Assembly (NCBI GenBank): GCA_009392075.1
Contig: VFHG01000192.1
Span: forward strand, 1 to 16,667
Direction: 5' to 3'
Source: SAR202 cluster bacterium
GTDB lineage: Bacteria; Chloroflexota; Dehalococcoidia; UBA3495
Length of the DNA: 16,667 nt
Shown here: positions 7,160 to 13,001 of the stretch, one piece after another
Layout of the letters: each line of letters begins with the position of its first letter
Numbering within the stretch: the first letter of the stretch is position 1
Program-made: the position numbers and the translations under genes
The notes under the pieces: model-generated
What the model was told of the DNA's origin: nothing
Seen by the model: only the letters and a program-made list of their open reading frames with translations
Databases searched by the model: none

Positions 7160-7771
7160 ATGGAACAAGAATCTAAACAGCCGGAAGCCTGGGTCAAGAT
7201 CCCAACCGAGGCGGAACGGCGTGCACAGATGCCTCCGGGAGCCCGCGCTAGCGGCTATGATTACGGGTTTATACCTGCCATGGGACGGCTGTTGTCGGCC
7301 CATAAGGACATCGGCCCGGCGTTCAGCAATTTATTTCGCACTGTGATGTTCGAGCCGGGCCACCTAACCCGGCAGGAACGGGAGATGGTCGCGGCAGTGG
7401 CGGCTGTCGCTCAAGATTGCCATTATTGAACCGAATCTCACGCAGAGTTTCTGCGTGCCGAAGACGGAAACCCTGAACTCGTTGAAGCGATCAAAGAAAA
7501 ACGATGGCGTGATTTACAGAACCTATCCCAAAGGGACCAGGCGTTGTGCACCATCGCGGAGAAGCTAAGTTCCACTCCTACAGAGATGACTGAGATCGAT
7601 TGGCAACCACTGCGGGACACCGGATTTGACGATTCTGCTTGCCTAGAAGTTGGTCACATCGTGGGTTTATTTAATTACCTGACAAGATTGGCCGATGGGT
7701 TCGGTCTGAAGCTCGATCTTGAGACTGAGAATGCAGGCAGGGAGCGCAAGGCCCTGGTACGGCCTCAATAG
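7160..7771 (+). CDS. AhpD-like peroxidase-related protein, probable selenoprotein (Sec at TGA 7427-7429)
   Basis: The frame reads through one TGA to give 203 residues with the full carboxymuconolactone decarboxylase/AhpD-like 'peroxidase-related enzyme' fold. The AhpD catalytic set is present in the right spacing: E75, C87, H88 and Y89, TGA at position 90, H94 (E-x11-C-x2-[TGA]-x3-H). In AhpD the second Cys of the C-x2-C pair is the peroxide-reactive one, and here it is exactly the TGA. After the TGA the frame continues with family sequence: TESHAEFLRAEDGNPELVEA, LSQRDQALCTIAEKL, TEIDWQPLRDTGFDDSA, GLFNYLTRLADGFGLKL. A SECIS-like hairpin follows at 7431-7467. Start ATG at 7160 has AGGAGG 7 bases upstream. 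It probably reduces hydroperoxides or acts as a thiol/selenol oxidoreductase. Alternative: a nonsense mutation or sequencing error in a Cys codon (TGC/TGT). I favour selenocysteine. Confidence 0.8.
7431..7467 (+). promoter_or_regulatory. Candidate bacterial SECIS element
   Basis: Starting two bases after the in-frame TGA, the RNA can fold as CCG (7431-7433) with CGG (7465-7467), TCT (7436-7438) with AGA (7462-7464), and a perfect 7-bp upper stem CACGCAG (7439-7445) / CTGCGTG (7451-7457) with the five-base loop AGTTT. The loop holds a G followed by U, and lies 17 bases past the TGA. Bacterial SECIS elements are coding-region hairpins right after the UGA with the apical loop about 16-37 bases away and a guanine in the loop that SelB reads. 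The pairing is seen; the SelB interaction is inference. Confidence 0.6.
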
Positions 7772-7858
7772 TAAAAAGCCTAGTGAGCATTCTAAGGCAA
7801 TCCAGGTGTGCCAATTGGAGTTTGGATACGACGTGATAACCGAGAATTCGGGGGAACC

Positions 7859-8176
7859 ATGGCCGCAGTGGATCGCCGGACTTTCTACGCAAAGGTCGGC
7901 CAGGCAGCGCCGCTGGTACAGCATTTTCAGGAAGCCGAAGCACAGATGAAGGGTTACGACATCGGTTGGGAGACCCGCATCTACACGGATTATTACAGCG
8001 GAAGGTTGGACCGCGTGGTCGTGGAATGGGCCTTAGAGGACCTAGGCGACATGGATGCGGAATTGAACCGGGTAATGGAAATCCCTGAAGCAGGGGCGTT
8101 CTTCGGAGCGTGGATGGGAAAGTTGAACGACATGATCACCCACGCCGAAGGAGACAACTGGACGGTAGTTCAGTAG
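7859..8176 (+). CDS. Small dimeric alpha-beta barrel (NIPSNAP-like) protein
   Basis: A 105-residue protein with the pattern of ferredoxin-like dimeric alpha-beta barrels: a first strand RRTFYAKVGQAAPLVQHFQEAE, then a strand TRIYTDYYSGRLDRVVVEWALEDLGDMDAELN, then a helix with FFGAWMGKLNDMI, and a final strand NWTVVQ. Comparable proteins are small cytoplasmic dimers that bind or turn over hydrophobic or aromatic compounds, but many have no known function. I start it at ATG 7859 because the GGGGGAA just before can act as a ribosome site and the 17 residues from an earlier possible start at 7808 do not fit the fold. It follows the AhpD-like gene by 87 bases on the same strand and may end that operon. 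Confidence 0.75.
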   Translation: MAAVDRRTFYAKVGQAAPLVQHFQEAEAQMKGYDIGWETRIYTDYYSGRLDRVVVEWALEDLGDMDAELNRVMEIPEAGAFFGAWMGKLNDMITHAEGDNWTVVQ

Positions 8177-8233
8177 CCGGCGTCACCGGCCAAAGTTCGC
8201 CCATGCTTAGCTTCGAGCCCGGTCGTGAGTGCG

Positions 8234-9322
8234 CTACTGGAATTCAGGCAGGACTTTAGAGCCAAAGAGGTCCAATGCCCGCATGACCTCGTCATGGGTG
8301 GTGTCTCCGGCCTGAATCATGATTAAGAGTTGGTCGACTCCCAGCTTCGCCCATCGCTCCACCCCACGGCAGACCGAATCGACGTCACCGCCGATAACCA
8401 GACCGTCCCGAATCAGGTCTTCGTTCGACCTATTGAGGATGGCTGGGCGGACGCCGGGCCTTTGCCCGGTAGCCTGCTGGCTTTCGTAGTACTCGCCTGT
8501 GTGGGCGCCAAAGCGGACCCGTTGCAACTCAGAGTCGTTGTCGCCGGCATACCATCGGGCCGCCGCGCAGGCCAGGTCGCGTCCGACGGTATAATCCGCA
8601 TTGATGTTGCCGATGATGAAAGTTGCCACTTGATGGTTGGCGTAACCGCCCACGGGCGTGCATTCGGCCTGGACCTCACGGTAGGCGCGGATCGATGGCT
8701 CAATCTCATCGGGCTCGGTGCCGTTGAATCCTAGAATTCCCAGACCTTTCCGAGCCGCCTCGGCATAGGTGGCTGGCTGACTACCGGCAACCCACAACGG
8801 TGGGTGGGGTTTTTGGACCGGTTTGGGAACTAAGTGGCGCTCCAACAGGTCTGGGTACCACTTGCCCTGCCAGCCGGGGAAAGGGTCGTTCAAGAACATG
8901 GAACAGATCACGTCCAGTGATTCGTCCCATATCTCCTTGGACTCGTCCGAAGTAACCCCGAAAGCCTCTATGTGGTAGGGTGAGGCGCCCCTTCCTGTGC
9001 CGAACTCCACTCTTCCGTCCGAGAGATGGTCCAGGGTGGACACATATTCGACCACCCGGTACGGGTGATTGCAGGGGAGTACTACCACCGCCAGCCCTAG
9101 CCGTATGGTTGTAGTCCGCTGGGCCAGCGCCGCCAGAAACAACTCGGGCGACGAGCTATGGCCGATCTCCGGATAGAAATGATGCTCGGTCTGCCAGTAG
9201 CAATCGAAGCCCACGGATTCGGCGTGCACCGCCTGTTCCATGGCTTCTTTGTACAGCAAGACCTCCCCATTTTCACGCCAGGGCTTGGGCATCTGGAGTT
9301 GGTTGAAATACCCGAATTTCAT
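8234..9322 (-). CDS. LLM-class flavin-dependent oxidoreductase (bacterial luciferase-like)
   Basis: A 362-residue luciferase-family monooxygenase/oxidoreductase. Key blocks: MKFGYFNQLQMPKPW at the N-terminus (first strand), CYWQTEHHFYPEIGHSSSPELFLAALA (about 41-67, the W-x-TEHHF substrate/flavin-face motif of the alpha-luciferase subgroup), RLGLAVVVLPCNHP, LDHLSDGRVEFGTGRG (flavin phosphate region), KPHPPLWVAGSQPATYAEAARKGLGILGF. The enzymes use reduced FMN plus oxygen to oxidise aldehydes, sulfonates or other organics; substrate here is unknown. I use the ATG at 9322 because the family begins MKFGYF and AAGGTG lies 6 bases upstream; a frame open to 9376 adds 18 unlikely residues. It is convergent with the dimeric-barrel gene and divergent from the VOC gene. 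Confidence 0.94.
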   Translation of the reverse strand: MKFGYFNQLQMPKPWRENGEVLLYKEAMEQAVHAESVGFDCYWQTEHHFYPEIGHSSSPELFLAALAQRTTTIRLGLAVVVLPCNHPYRVVEYVSTLDHLSDGRVEFGTGRGASPYHIEAFGVTSDESKEIWDESLDVICSMFLNDPFPGWQGKWYPDLLERHLVPKPVQKPHPPLWVAGSQPATYAEAARKGLGILGFNGTEPDEIEPSIRAYREVQAECTPVGGYANHQVATFIIGNINADYTVGRDLACAAARWYAGDNDSELQRVRFGAHTGEYYESQQATGQRPGVRPAILNRSNEDLIRDGLVIGGDVDSVCRGVERWAKLGVDQLLIMIQAGDTTHDEVMRALDLFGSKVLPEFQ

Positions 9323-9395
9323 CGATAGCACCTTGGATGCGCGGTTGCCGAACTGCATGGCGAGCAGCAGACGCACATGTTACCACGGACATCAT

Positions 9396-9419
9396 TCGAG
9401 AACTCGATTCGCGAACGAG
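9396..9419. promoter_or_regulatory. Cluster of small palindromes, possible operator
   Basis: Between the divergent LLM and VOC genes, TCGAG (9396-9400) and CTCGA (9403-9407) form an inverted repeat around AA. It is followed directly by the 8-base palindrome TTCGCGAA (9408-9415), itself enclosed by CTCG (9403-9406) and CGAG (9416-9419). It lies upstream of both starts and could bind a regulator of the pair. The symmetry is seen directly; the role is a guess. Confidence 0.3.
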
Positions 9420-9458
9420 TCTGCGGGCCCATAGGAATGATGCAACAGGAGAAGATAT

Positions 9459-9487
9459 TTGACACTGGGTAGTAGCGCCGTTAATAT
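9459..9487 (+). promoter_or_regulatory. Near-consensus sigma-70-type promoter of the VOC gene
   Basis: A perfect TTGACA at 9459-9464 and TAATAT at 9482-9487 are separated by 17 bases. The expected transcription start is about 9494, giving a leader of about 90 bases before the ATG at 9586. It is the best promoter match in the window. Confidence 0.75.
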
Positions 9488-9585
9488 CCGGCATTCTCAG
9501 AGCGGCGCAGTTTCGGGACGAATTTCAGACGCTTTAGGAACGGCGACGGTATCCGGAAAACGTTTTTTGATGGAATAGAAGCGCT

Positions 9586-9981
9586 ATGACAGCAGTTTTA
9601 GACCTCACGATCGCCCCGGTAAGAGACCAAGACGAGTCAGGTGATTTCTACACCAACGATCTCGGATTCAAATACGACGGCAGGACCGGAATGAACGACG
9701 TCTTCGCCGCGATCCGCCTGAACGATTCGTCCACTTTAGACCTTTGGCGTTCGGACGAGATTCCCGGTTTAAGCCATCATTACGCCCTCGCGTTGGACCG
9801 CGCCTATTTTGATAGATTTTTCCAAGCGATAAAGGATTCGGGAATCCCCTTTGGAGACGAGCCCAGAGAAGCGGCCAACATACGCGACCCAGGCGCCAGC
9901 ACTAACGCCAAAGGCGAAACTCTATCGGTCTATTTCAACGACCACAACGGGCATCTCCTTGAGATCATCACCTACGAATAG
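9586..9981 (+). CDS. VOC-superfamily (glyoxalase/bleomycin-resistance-like) protein
   Basis: A 131-residue single-domain vicinal-oxygen-chelate fold protein. The first beta-alpha-beta unit reads LDLTIAPVRDQDESGDFYTNDLGFKY, with the typical FY-x3-LGF turn at 21-28. The second unit ends VYFNDHNGHLLEIITYE, with the usual metal-side Glu at 126; His64/65 in the middle strand may be a further ligand. VOC proteins include glyoxalases, dioxygenases, epimerases and drug-binding proteins, so the reaction cannot be set from sequence. There is a near-consensus promoter upstream but only a weak ribosome site (GATGGA well upstream of the ATG). Stands alone and diverges from the luciferase-like gene, which may be functionally linked. 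Confidence 0.88.
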   Translation: MTAVLDLTIAPVRDQDESGDFYTNDLGFKYDGRTGMNDVFAAIRLNDSSTLDLWRSDEIPGLSHHYALALDRAYFDRFFQAIKDSGIPFGDEPREAANIRDPGASTNAKGETLSVYFNDHNGHLLEIITYE

Positions 9982-10112
9982 AAGCCGGTAGGCATGCCGC
10001 TTCATCTGACAAATGGCACCGACAGCCGCTCGTTGAAAATCGATGCCGGCGGTTCCATCATTGAGAAGCCCTAACCGCGTTTGGAAATTGTTGCTGAGGG
10101 GATGATTGGGTA

Positions 10113-10844
10113 GTGGAACTGGCAACGGAATCCGGTCCCTTCAAGCGGGGAAATGAAACCGGACTGACCTATGATCTGAAGATGGCGGCTTGGGAATGGC
10201 TTTACCGCGAGGCTGGCTGCCGGGTCATTGGGCTAGAGGTAAAGCTGGAAGGACCGGGCGGGCGTATCGTGGACCTGGCGGCTGTAGGCCCCCAGAACAC
10301 GTTTTACATCATTGAGGTCAAATCCAGCCGGTCTGACTTCTCCAGGGACGATCACACCGGCGGCGACTTAACGGAATTACAAGACCGGGAGCGCAACGTC
10401 ATGGGGCGCACTGACCTGGCCAAGGAGACTCTGCGCCAGGCCTTGGGCTTTGCTAAGGAAACCAGTCCTGATTTCTGGCGTGATGTTCCCGCCTTCAAGC
10501 AGGCTCTGTCCGACTACCAGCGGGTTTCCGGCAAAGAAAAGGCCTACCGCAACCGTGTCGCCACATTTAGCACCAAGTTCCACGACTCCAGGTTCATGGG
10601 CATCGCCGATTTCCATTATCTGATCGCCCCCAAGGGCGTGGTCACCCGCAGCAGCCTGCCGCCTTGGTGGGGGTTGATTGACGAAGCGTCGGAGCTTTCG
10701 CTGCCAGCGCCCAGAAAAGATGTCCGGAAGAACACAGGCATCGTATCCAACTTTCTGCGCGCCATCGCACGCAGCAACACCACGTCAATGATGCGGTCGC
10801 AGGGGATGTCTTTCACCAGGGGAGAGATGGGGACGGCGCGATAA
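10113..10844 (+). CDS. MmcB-like PD-(D/E)XK nuclease-fold protein (candidate)
   Basis: A 243-residue protein with a PD-(D/E)XK-type core: RIVDLAAVG with D54, then FYIIEVKSSRSDF with E68 and K70, the order and spacing of restriction-endonuclease-like active sites. The E-x-K-x-S-R-x-D-F string and the later FHYLIAPKGVV ... PPWWGLID resemble DNA-repair protein MmcB (PF06319), although this protein carries an insertion of some 70 residues between the catalytic strand and the later part, plus a C-terminal tail. MmcB-type proteins are linked to DNA damage responses. The start codon is GTG with only a weak ribosome site. It is single and downstream of the VOC gene by about 130 bases. Nuclease fold is likely; the MmcB link is moderate; the precise target is unknown. 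Confidence 0.65.
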   Translation: MELATESGPFKRGNETGLTYDLKMAAWEWLYREAGCRVIGLEVKLEGPGGRIVDLAAVGPQNTFYIIEVKSSRSDFSRDDHTGGDLTELQDRERNVMGRTDLAKETLRQALGFAKETSPDFWRDVPAFKQALSDYQRVSGKEKAYRNRVATFSTKFHDSRFMGIADFHYLIAPKGVVTRSSLPPWWGLIDEASELSLPAPRKDVRKNTGIVSNFLRAIARSNTTSMMRSQGMSFTRGEMGTAR

Positions 10845-10877
10845 GAGAGGCTTGGTATTCGAGGACCGCGACCATGG

Positions 10878-11036
10878 CTAAGGCAGATTCCAGGAGTCAA
10901 TTTCCCCAGCATCGTCGAAGACCACCAACTGCGGACCGATCACGGTGTCCCCTCCACTATCGGAGCCTGAAATCGTGAAAATGTCCCTCACTTCGATCAA
11001 TACCGTGGGCCGAGAATATTTGTCTCGTGGAAACGC
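10878..11036 (-). pseudogene. Unidentified C-terminal gene fragment
   Basis: On the minus strand an open frame ends in a protein-like stretch: FPRDKYSRPTVLIEVRDIF, TISGSDSGGDTVIGPQLVVF, DDAGEIDSWNLP, then a stop. The alternation of strands and the GPQLVVFDDAGEI ending resemble the last strands of NTF2/SnoaL-like small proteins, but I cannot name the family with confidence. The frame continues rightward only across sequence that clearly codes for the opposite-strand cyclase remnant, and there is no convincing start codon. I therefore read it as a 3' fragment cut at about 11036. It could also be a chance frame. Confidence 0.3.
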
Positions 11037-11273
11037 TCCGCCGGCGAAGTGATTAAAGAGGAAGAAGACTACTTCGGCTCTGCCGTGGCTATGGCCGCCA
11101 GGATAATGGATGAGTCTAAGGGTGGCCAAGTTTTGGTGTCCGACCTGTTGCGGCAAGTAGCTGAAGGCCCGTCCAATACCGAGCATCAGTACTTGGATTT
11201 TGGCCGCCGAACTCTTAAAGGCTTCGAAGATGAGGAACAGACCTACGAAGTGCTATGGCAGACCACGGCGTAG
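11037..11273 (+). pseudogene. Class III adenylate/guanylate cyclase catalytic domain, 3' remnant
   Basis: About 78 residues match the C-terminal third of a class III nucleotide cyclase domain: AGEVIKEEEDYFGSAVAMAARIMDESKGGQVLVSD with the conserved DYFG-x-AV-x-x-AARI block, then LLRQVAEG, and LDFGRRTLKGFEDEEQTYEVLW with the typical G-x-x-x-LKGF-x-x-x-x-x-x-YEV ending. Intact domains need about 180 residues with two metal-binding Asp further upstream; these are missing. Before about 11037 the frame no longer looks like the family. No ribosome site precedes the only possible start, GTG at 11049. It is therefore a remnant or an assembly break, not a working cyclase. The family assignment is strong. 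Confidence 0.8.
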
Positions 11274-11312
11274 TAGCGGCGACTAAATAGGACTACGGTC
11301 TGTGCCCCAAGG

Positions 11313-12056
11313 CTAGGTGTGGACCAGTTGCCACTCCAGTGAGCCCAGGTTGAACGTGATGCGCCGGAAGCCCTCAGCGTAGTCCAGGCCGGTATTCTCT
11401 TTGTGGCGGCCAGAGTTGTTTCTGACCCGCTCGAGTCGCTCTTTCCGGGTTGACCTCATCTGACTAGCGTGGGCGCCTAGAGAGTCAACCTTTACGTCCA
11501 GGTAGGACCTGATATCAACGAAAACGTCCGGGTCTTCGCCGCCCCAGAGGAATGCCTGCTCGACCCGGTGCGGCTCCAGTCCCTCCTCGGTGATTTGCTC
11601 CGGGAAGTACTGGTAGCTCCAGGCATAGGTGAATGCTGCGTCGATGGCGACCTGTCCGCTCTTCCTGTGGTCGCGGTGGGTGTGCGAAGTCGTGCGGTAA
11701 GGGTCGACAGCGAGTATCAGGTCCGGTTTGAAGCGGCGTATCTCGCGGGTAACTTGACTACGGAACAGCTCGGTGTCCTCCAATCCGCCGTCGGGATGAG
11801 CTAGAAATACCACGTCAGTGACGCCCACGATGTCTGAGGCATTGTTCTGTTCTATCACCCGCGTGGCAGCCAATCGCTCGGAAGTCATCTCCCTGTCCCC
11901 GGTGCCTTTGTTGCCGTTGGTGCACATCACCACCGCGGCCACGGTGCCAAATTCTTTAACCCACTTAGCGAGCGCCCCGCCGCATCCGCCTTCGCAGTCG
12001 TCGGGATGGGGCGTAATCGCCATGGCCCTCTTGGGCGCAGTTGTTAATATTTCCAT
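11313..12056 (-). CDS. PIG-L / LmbE-family deacetylase
   Basis: A 247-residue zinc-dependent amidohydrolase of the GlcNAc-PI de-N-acetylase family. The first motif ITPHPDDCEGGCGG (14-27) holds zinc ligands H17 and D20 and the catalytic base D19. The second motif SHTHRDHR (124-131) supplies H127 and zinc ligand H130. Members remove acetyl from N-acetylglucosamine conjugates (MshB, BshB) or other small amides; substrate here is unknown and no thiol-synthesis genes are nearby. Length is normal. The ATG at 12056 is set by an in-frame TGA directly before it; a GAGGAG lies 15 bases upstream, longer than usual spacing. A promoter candidate is at 12099-12129. Confidence 0.94.
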   Translation of the reverse strand: MEILTTAPKRAMAITPHPDDCEGGCGGALAKWVKEFGTVAAVVMCTNGNKGTGDREMTSERLAATRVIEQNNASDIVGVTDVVFLAHPDGGLEDTELFRSQVTREIRRFKPDLILAVDPYRTTSHTHRDHRKSGQVAIDAAFTYAWSYQYFPEQITEEGLEPHRVEQAFLWGGEDPDVFVDIRSYLDVKVDSLGAHASQMRSTRKERLERVRNNSGRHKENTGLDYAEGFRRITFNLGSLEWQLVHT

Positions 12057-12098
12057 TCAGTTCTTGGTGTTCTCCTCACAGGGGGTTGCCCGCCAGCC

Positions 12099-12129
12099 AT
12101 TATACGGAATTCGTAGGAGAGAGTGTGAA
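12099..12129 (-). promoter_or_regulatory. Candidate promoter of the PIG-L deacetylase gene
   Basis: On the minus strand a perfect TATAAT (12099-12104) is preceded after 19 bases by TTCACA (12124-12129). The expected transcription start is near 12092, ahead of the GAGGAG at 12072-12077 and the ATG at 12056. The long spacer is the weak point. Confidence 0.55.
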
Positions 12130-12220
12130 GAAAACGCGGGGGTTCCGAAAAAAATTCCAAACGGATTTCCACCGAGAAGTTCAACGGATGGAAGTGCGGC
12201 CACGCGGCCTGCCTGCCGGC

Positions 12221-12850
12221 TCAGCTGTTGGGGAGGGTTTTGGAGCGGCCCAGCGCGGTGGTGGCGTAGCGGCCTGAGCGGCCGGGGATGCGCTCTAGCC
12301 ATCCGAACTTGGAGCGCGCGGCGTTGCGGAGGGTCTGGGTGAAGTTGCCCGGCCGGCGCCACTCGGCCAGATCGAAGAGCCAGGCCAGGTCATCGGCAGT
12401 TATGCCTTCGACACCGAAATGACGGCTTGCGCCCTCGGCAGCTACCACCACCCGCCGCATGTCACCCAGGGGCTTGGCGTCCCGGCAGAAGGCCGTGAAA
12501 TTCGTCGCGCCCCTTTCGGACAAGAACTCAGGGGGCGCTGTAGCAGTCCCTTCCCTGTTACTTGCGCCAATACTCGGCTGGGCGGTCTCCCGTGCAATCG
12601 TGGTTTCGGGCGCGGGTATCGGCTCTGCGGGCGGTACAGGTGGAATTGATGTCCCCGTGGGAAGCTCCGGCGCGGCTACGCTGGTACTTTTTTCCGTTGG
12701 CGCACCCGGCGATACAGATGCAGGCGCCTGCATCAAGTCTCTGGGTAGATCTCGCAGCGCCAGACTGACGACTTCACGTAGTACCTCGGACTCTTCTGAC
12801 TCAAAGGTGATCTGCGTGTTGTTGGGGAGAGATATGGAGACTTTGACCAT
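12221..12850 (-). CDS. Unidentified two-domain protein with a Pro/Ala/Thr-rich linker
   Basis: I do not recognise the family. The 209-residue protein has three parts: an N-terminal block of about 37 residues (MVKVSISLPNNTQITFESEE, then VLREVVSLALRDLPRD) that looks like two strands and a helix; a linker of about 70 residues rich in Pro, Ala, Thr and Glu, probably disordered; and a C-terminal block (residues about 110-209) containing ITADDLAWLFDLAEWRRPGN, FTQTLRNAARSKFGWLERIP and GRYATTALGR. The last block has the look of a winged-helix-like domain, with FxxTLRNAAR as a possible recognition helix and GRYATTALGR as the wing. I chose ATG 12850; an ATG at 12895 would add 15 residues and would start at the predicted transcript end. 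The palindrome cluster upstream suggests autoregulation. It follows uvrC on the same strand but has its own promoter candidate. Confidence 0.6.
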   Translation of the reverse strand: MVKVSISLPNNTQITFESEESEVLREVVSLALRDLPRDLMQAPASVSPGAPTEKSTSVAAPELPTGTSIPPVPPAEPIPAPETTIARETAQPSIGASNREGTATAPPEFLSERGATNFTAFCRDAKPLGDMRRVVVAAEGASRHFGVEGITADDLAWLFDLAEWRRPGNFTQTLRNAARSKFGWLERIPGRSGRYATTALGRSKTLPNS

Positions 12851-12875
12851 GTTTACACTTAAACCGCGAGTACAG

Positions 12876-12942
12876 GGATACCCATTGATTTTCATGGGTA
12901 CCCATCGTAACGCAGGTACTACACAAAGGCAAACAGGGTACT
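12876..12942 (-). promoter_or_regulatory. Promoter with clustered GGTAC-type palindromes
   Basis: A candidate promoter on the minus strand, TTGCCT (12927-12932), 17 bases, TACGAT (12904-12909), overlaps the perfect 12-base palindrome ATGGGTACCCAT (12894-12905). A half-copy TACCCAT (12879-12885) forms a 7-bp inverted repeat with ATGGGTA (12894-12900). Further GGTACT copies occur at about 12915 and 12937. The clustered symmetric sites at a promoter look like an operator. Confidence 0.45.
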
Positions 12943-13001
12943 AAGTAGAAGTGTAGAGTAGGAAAGCACCAGGCATAGCGCAGGCACACCTGAACAGTTT
13001 G

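Noticed and set aside
7544..7771. The part after the TGA as a separate small protein with a TTG start
   Set aside because: There is no ribosome site there, and the frame is continuous with family sequence directly from the TGA; a single read-through protein explains it better.
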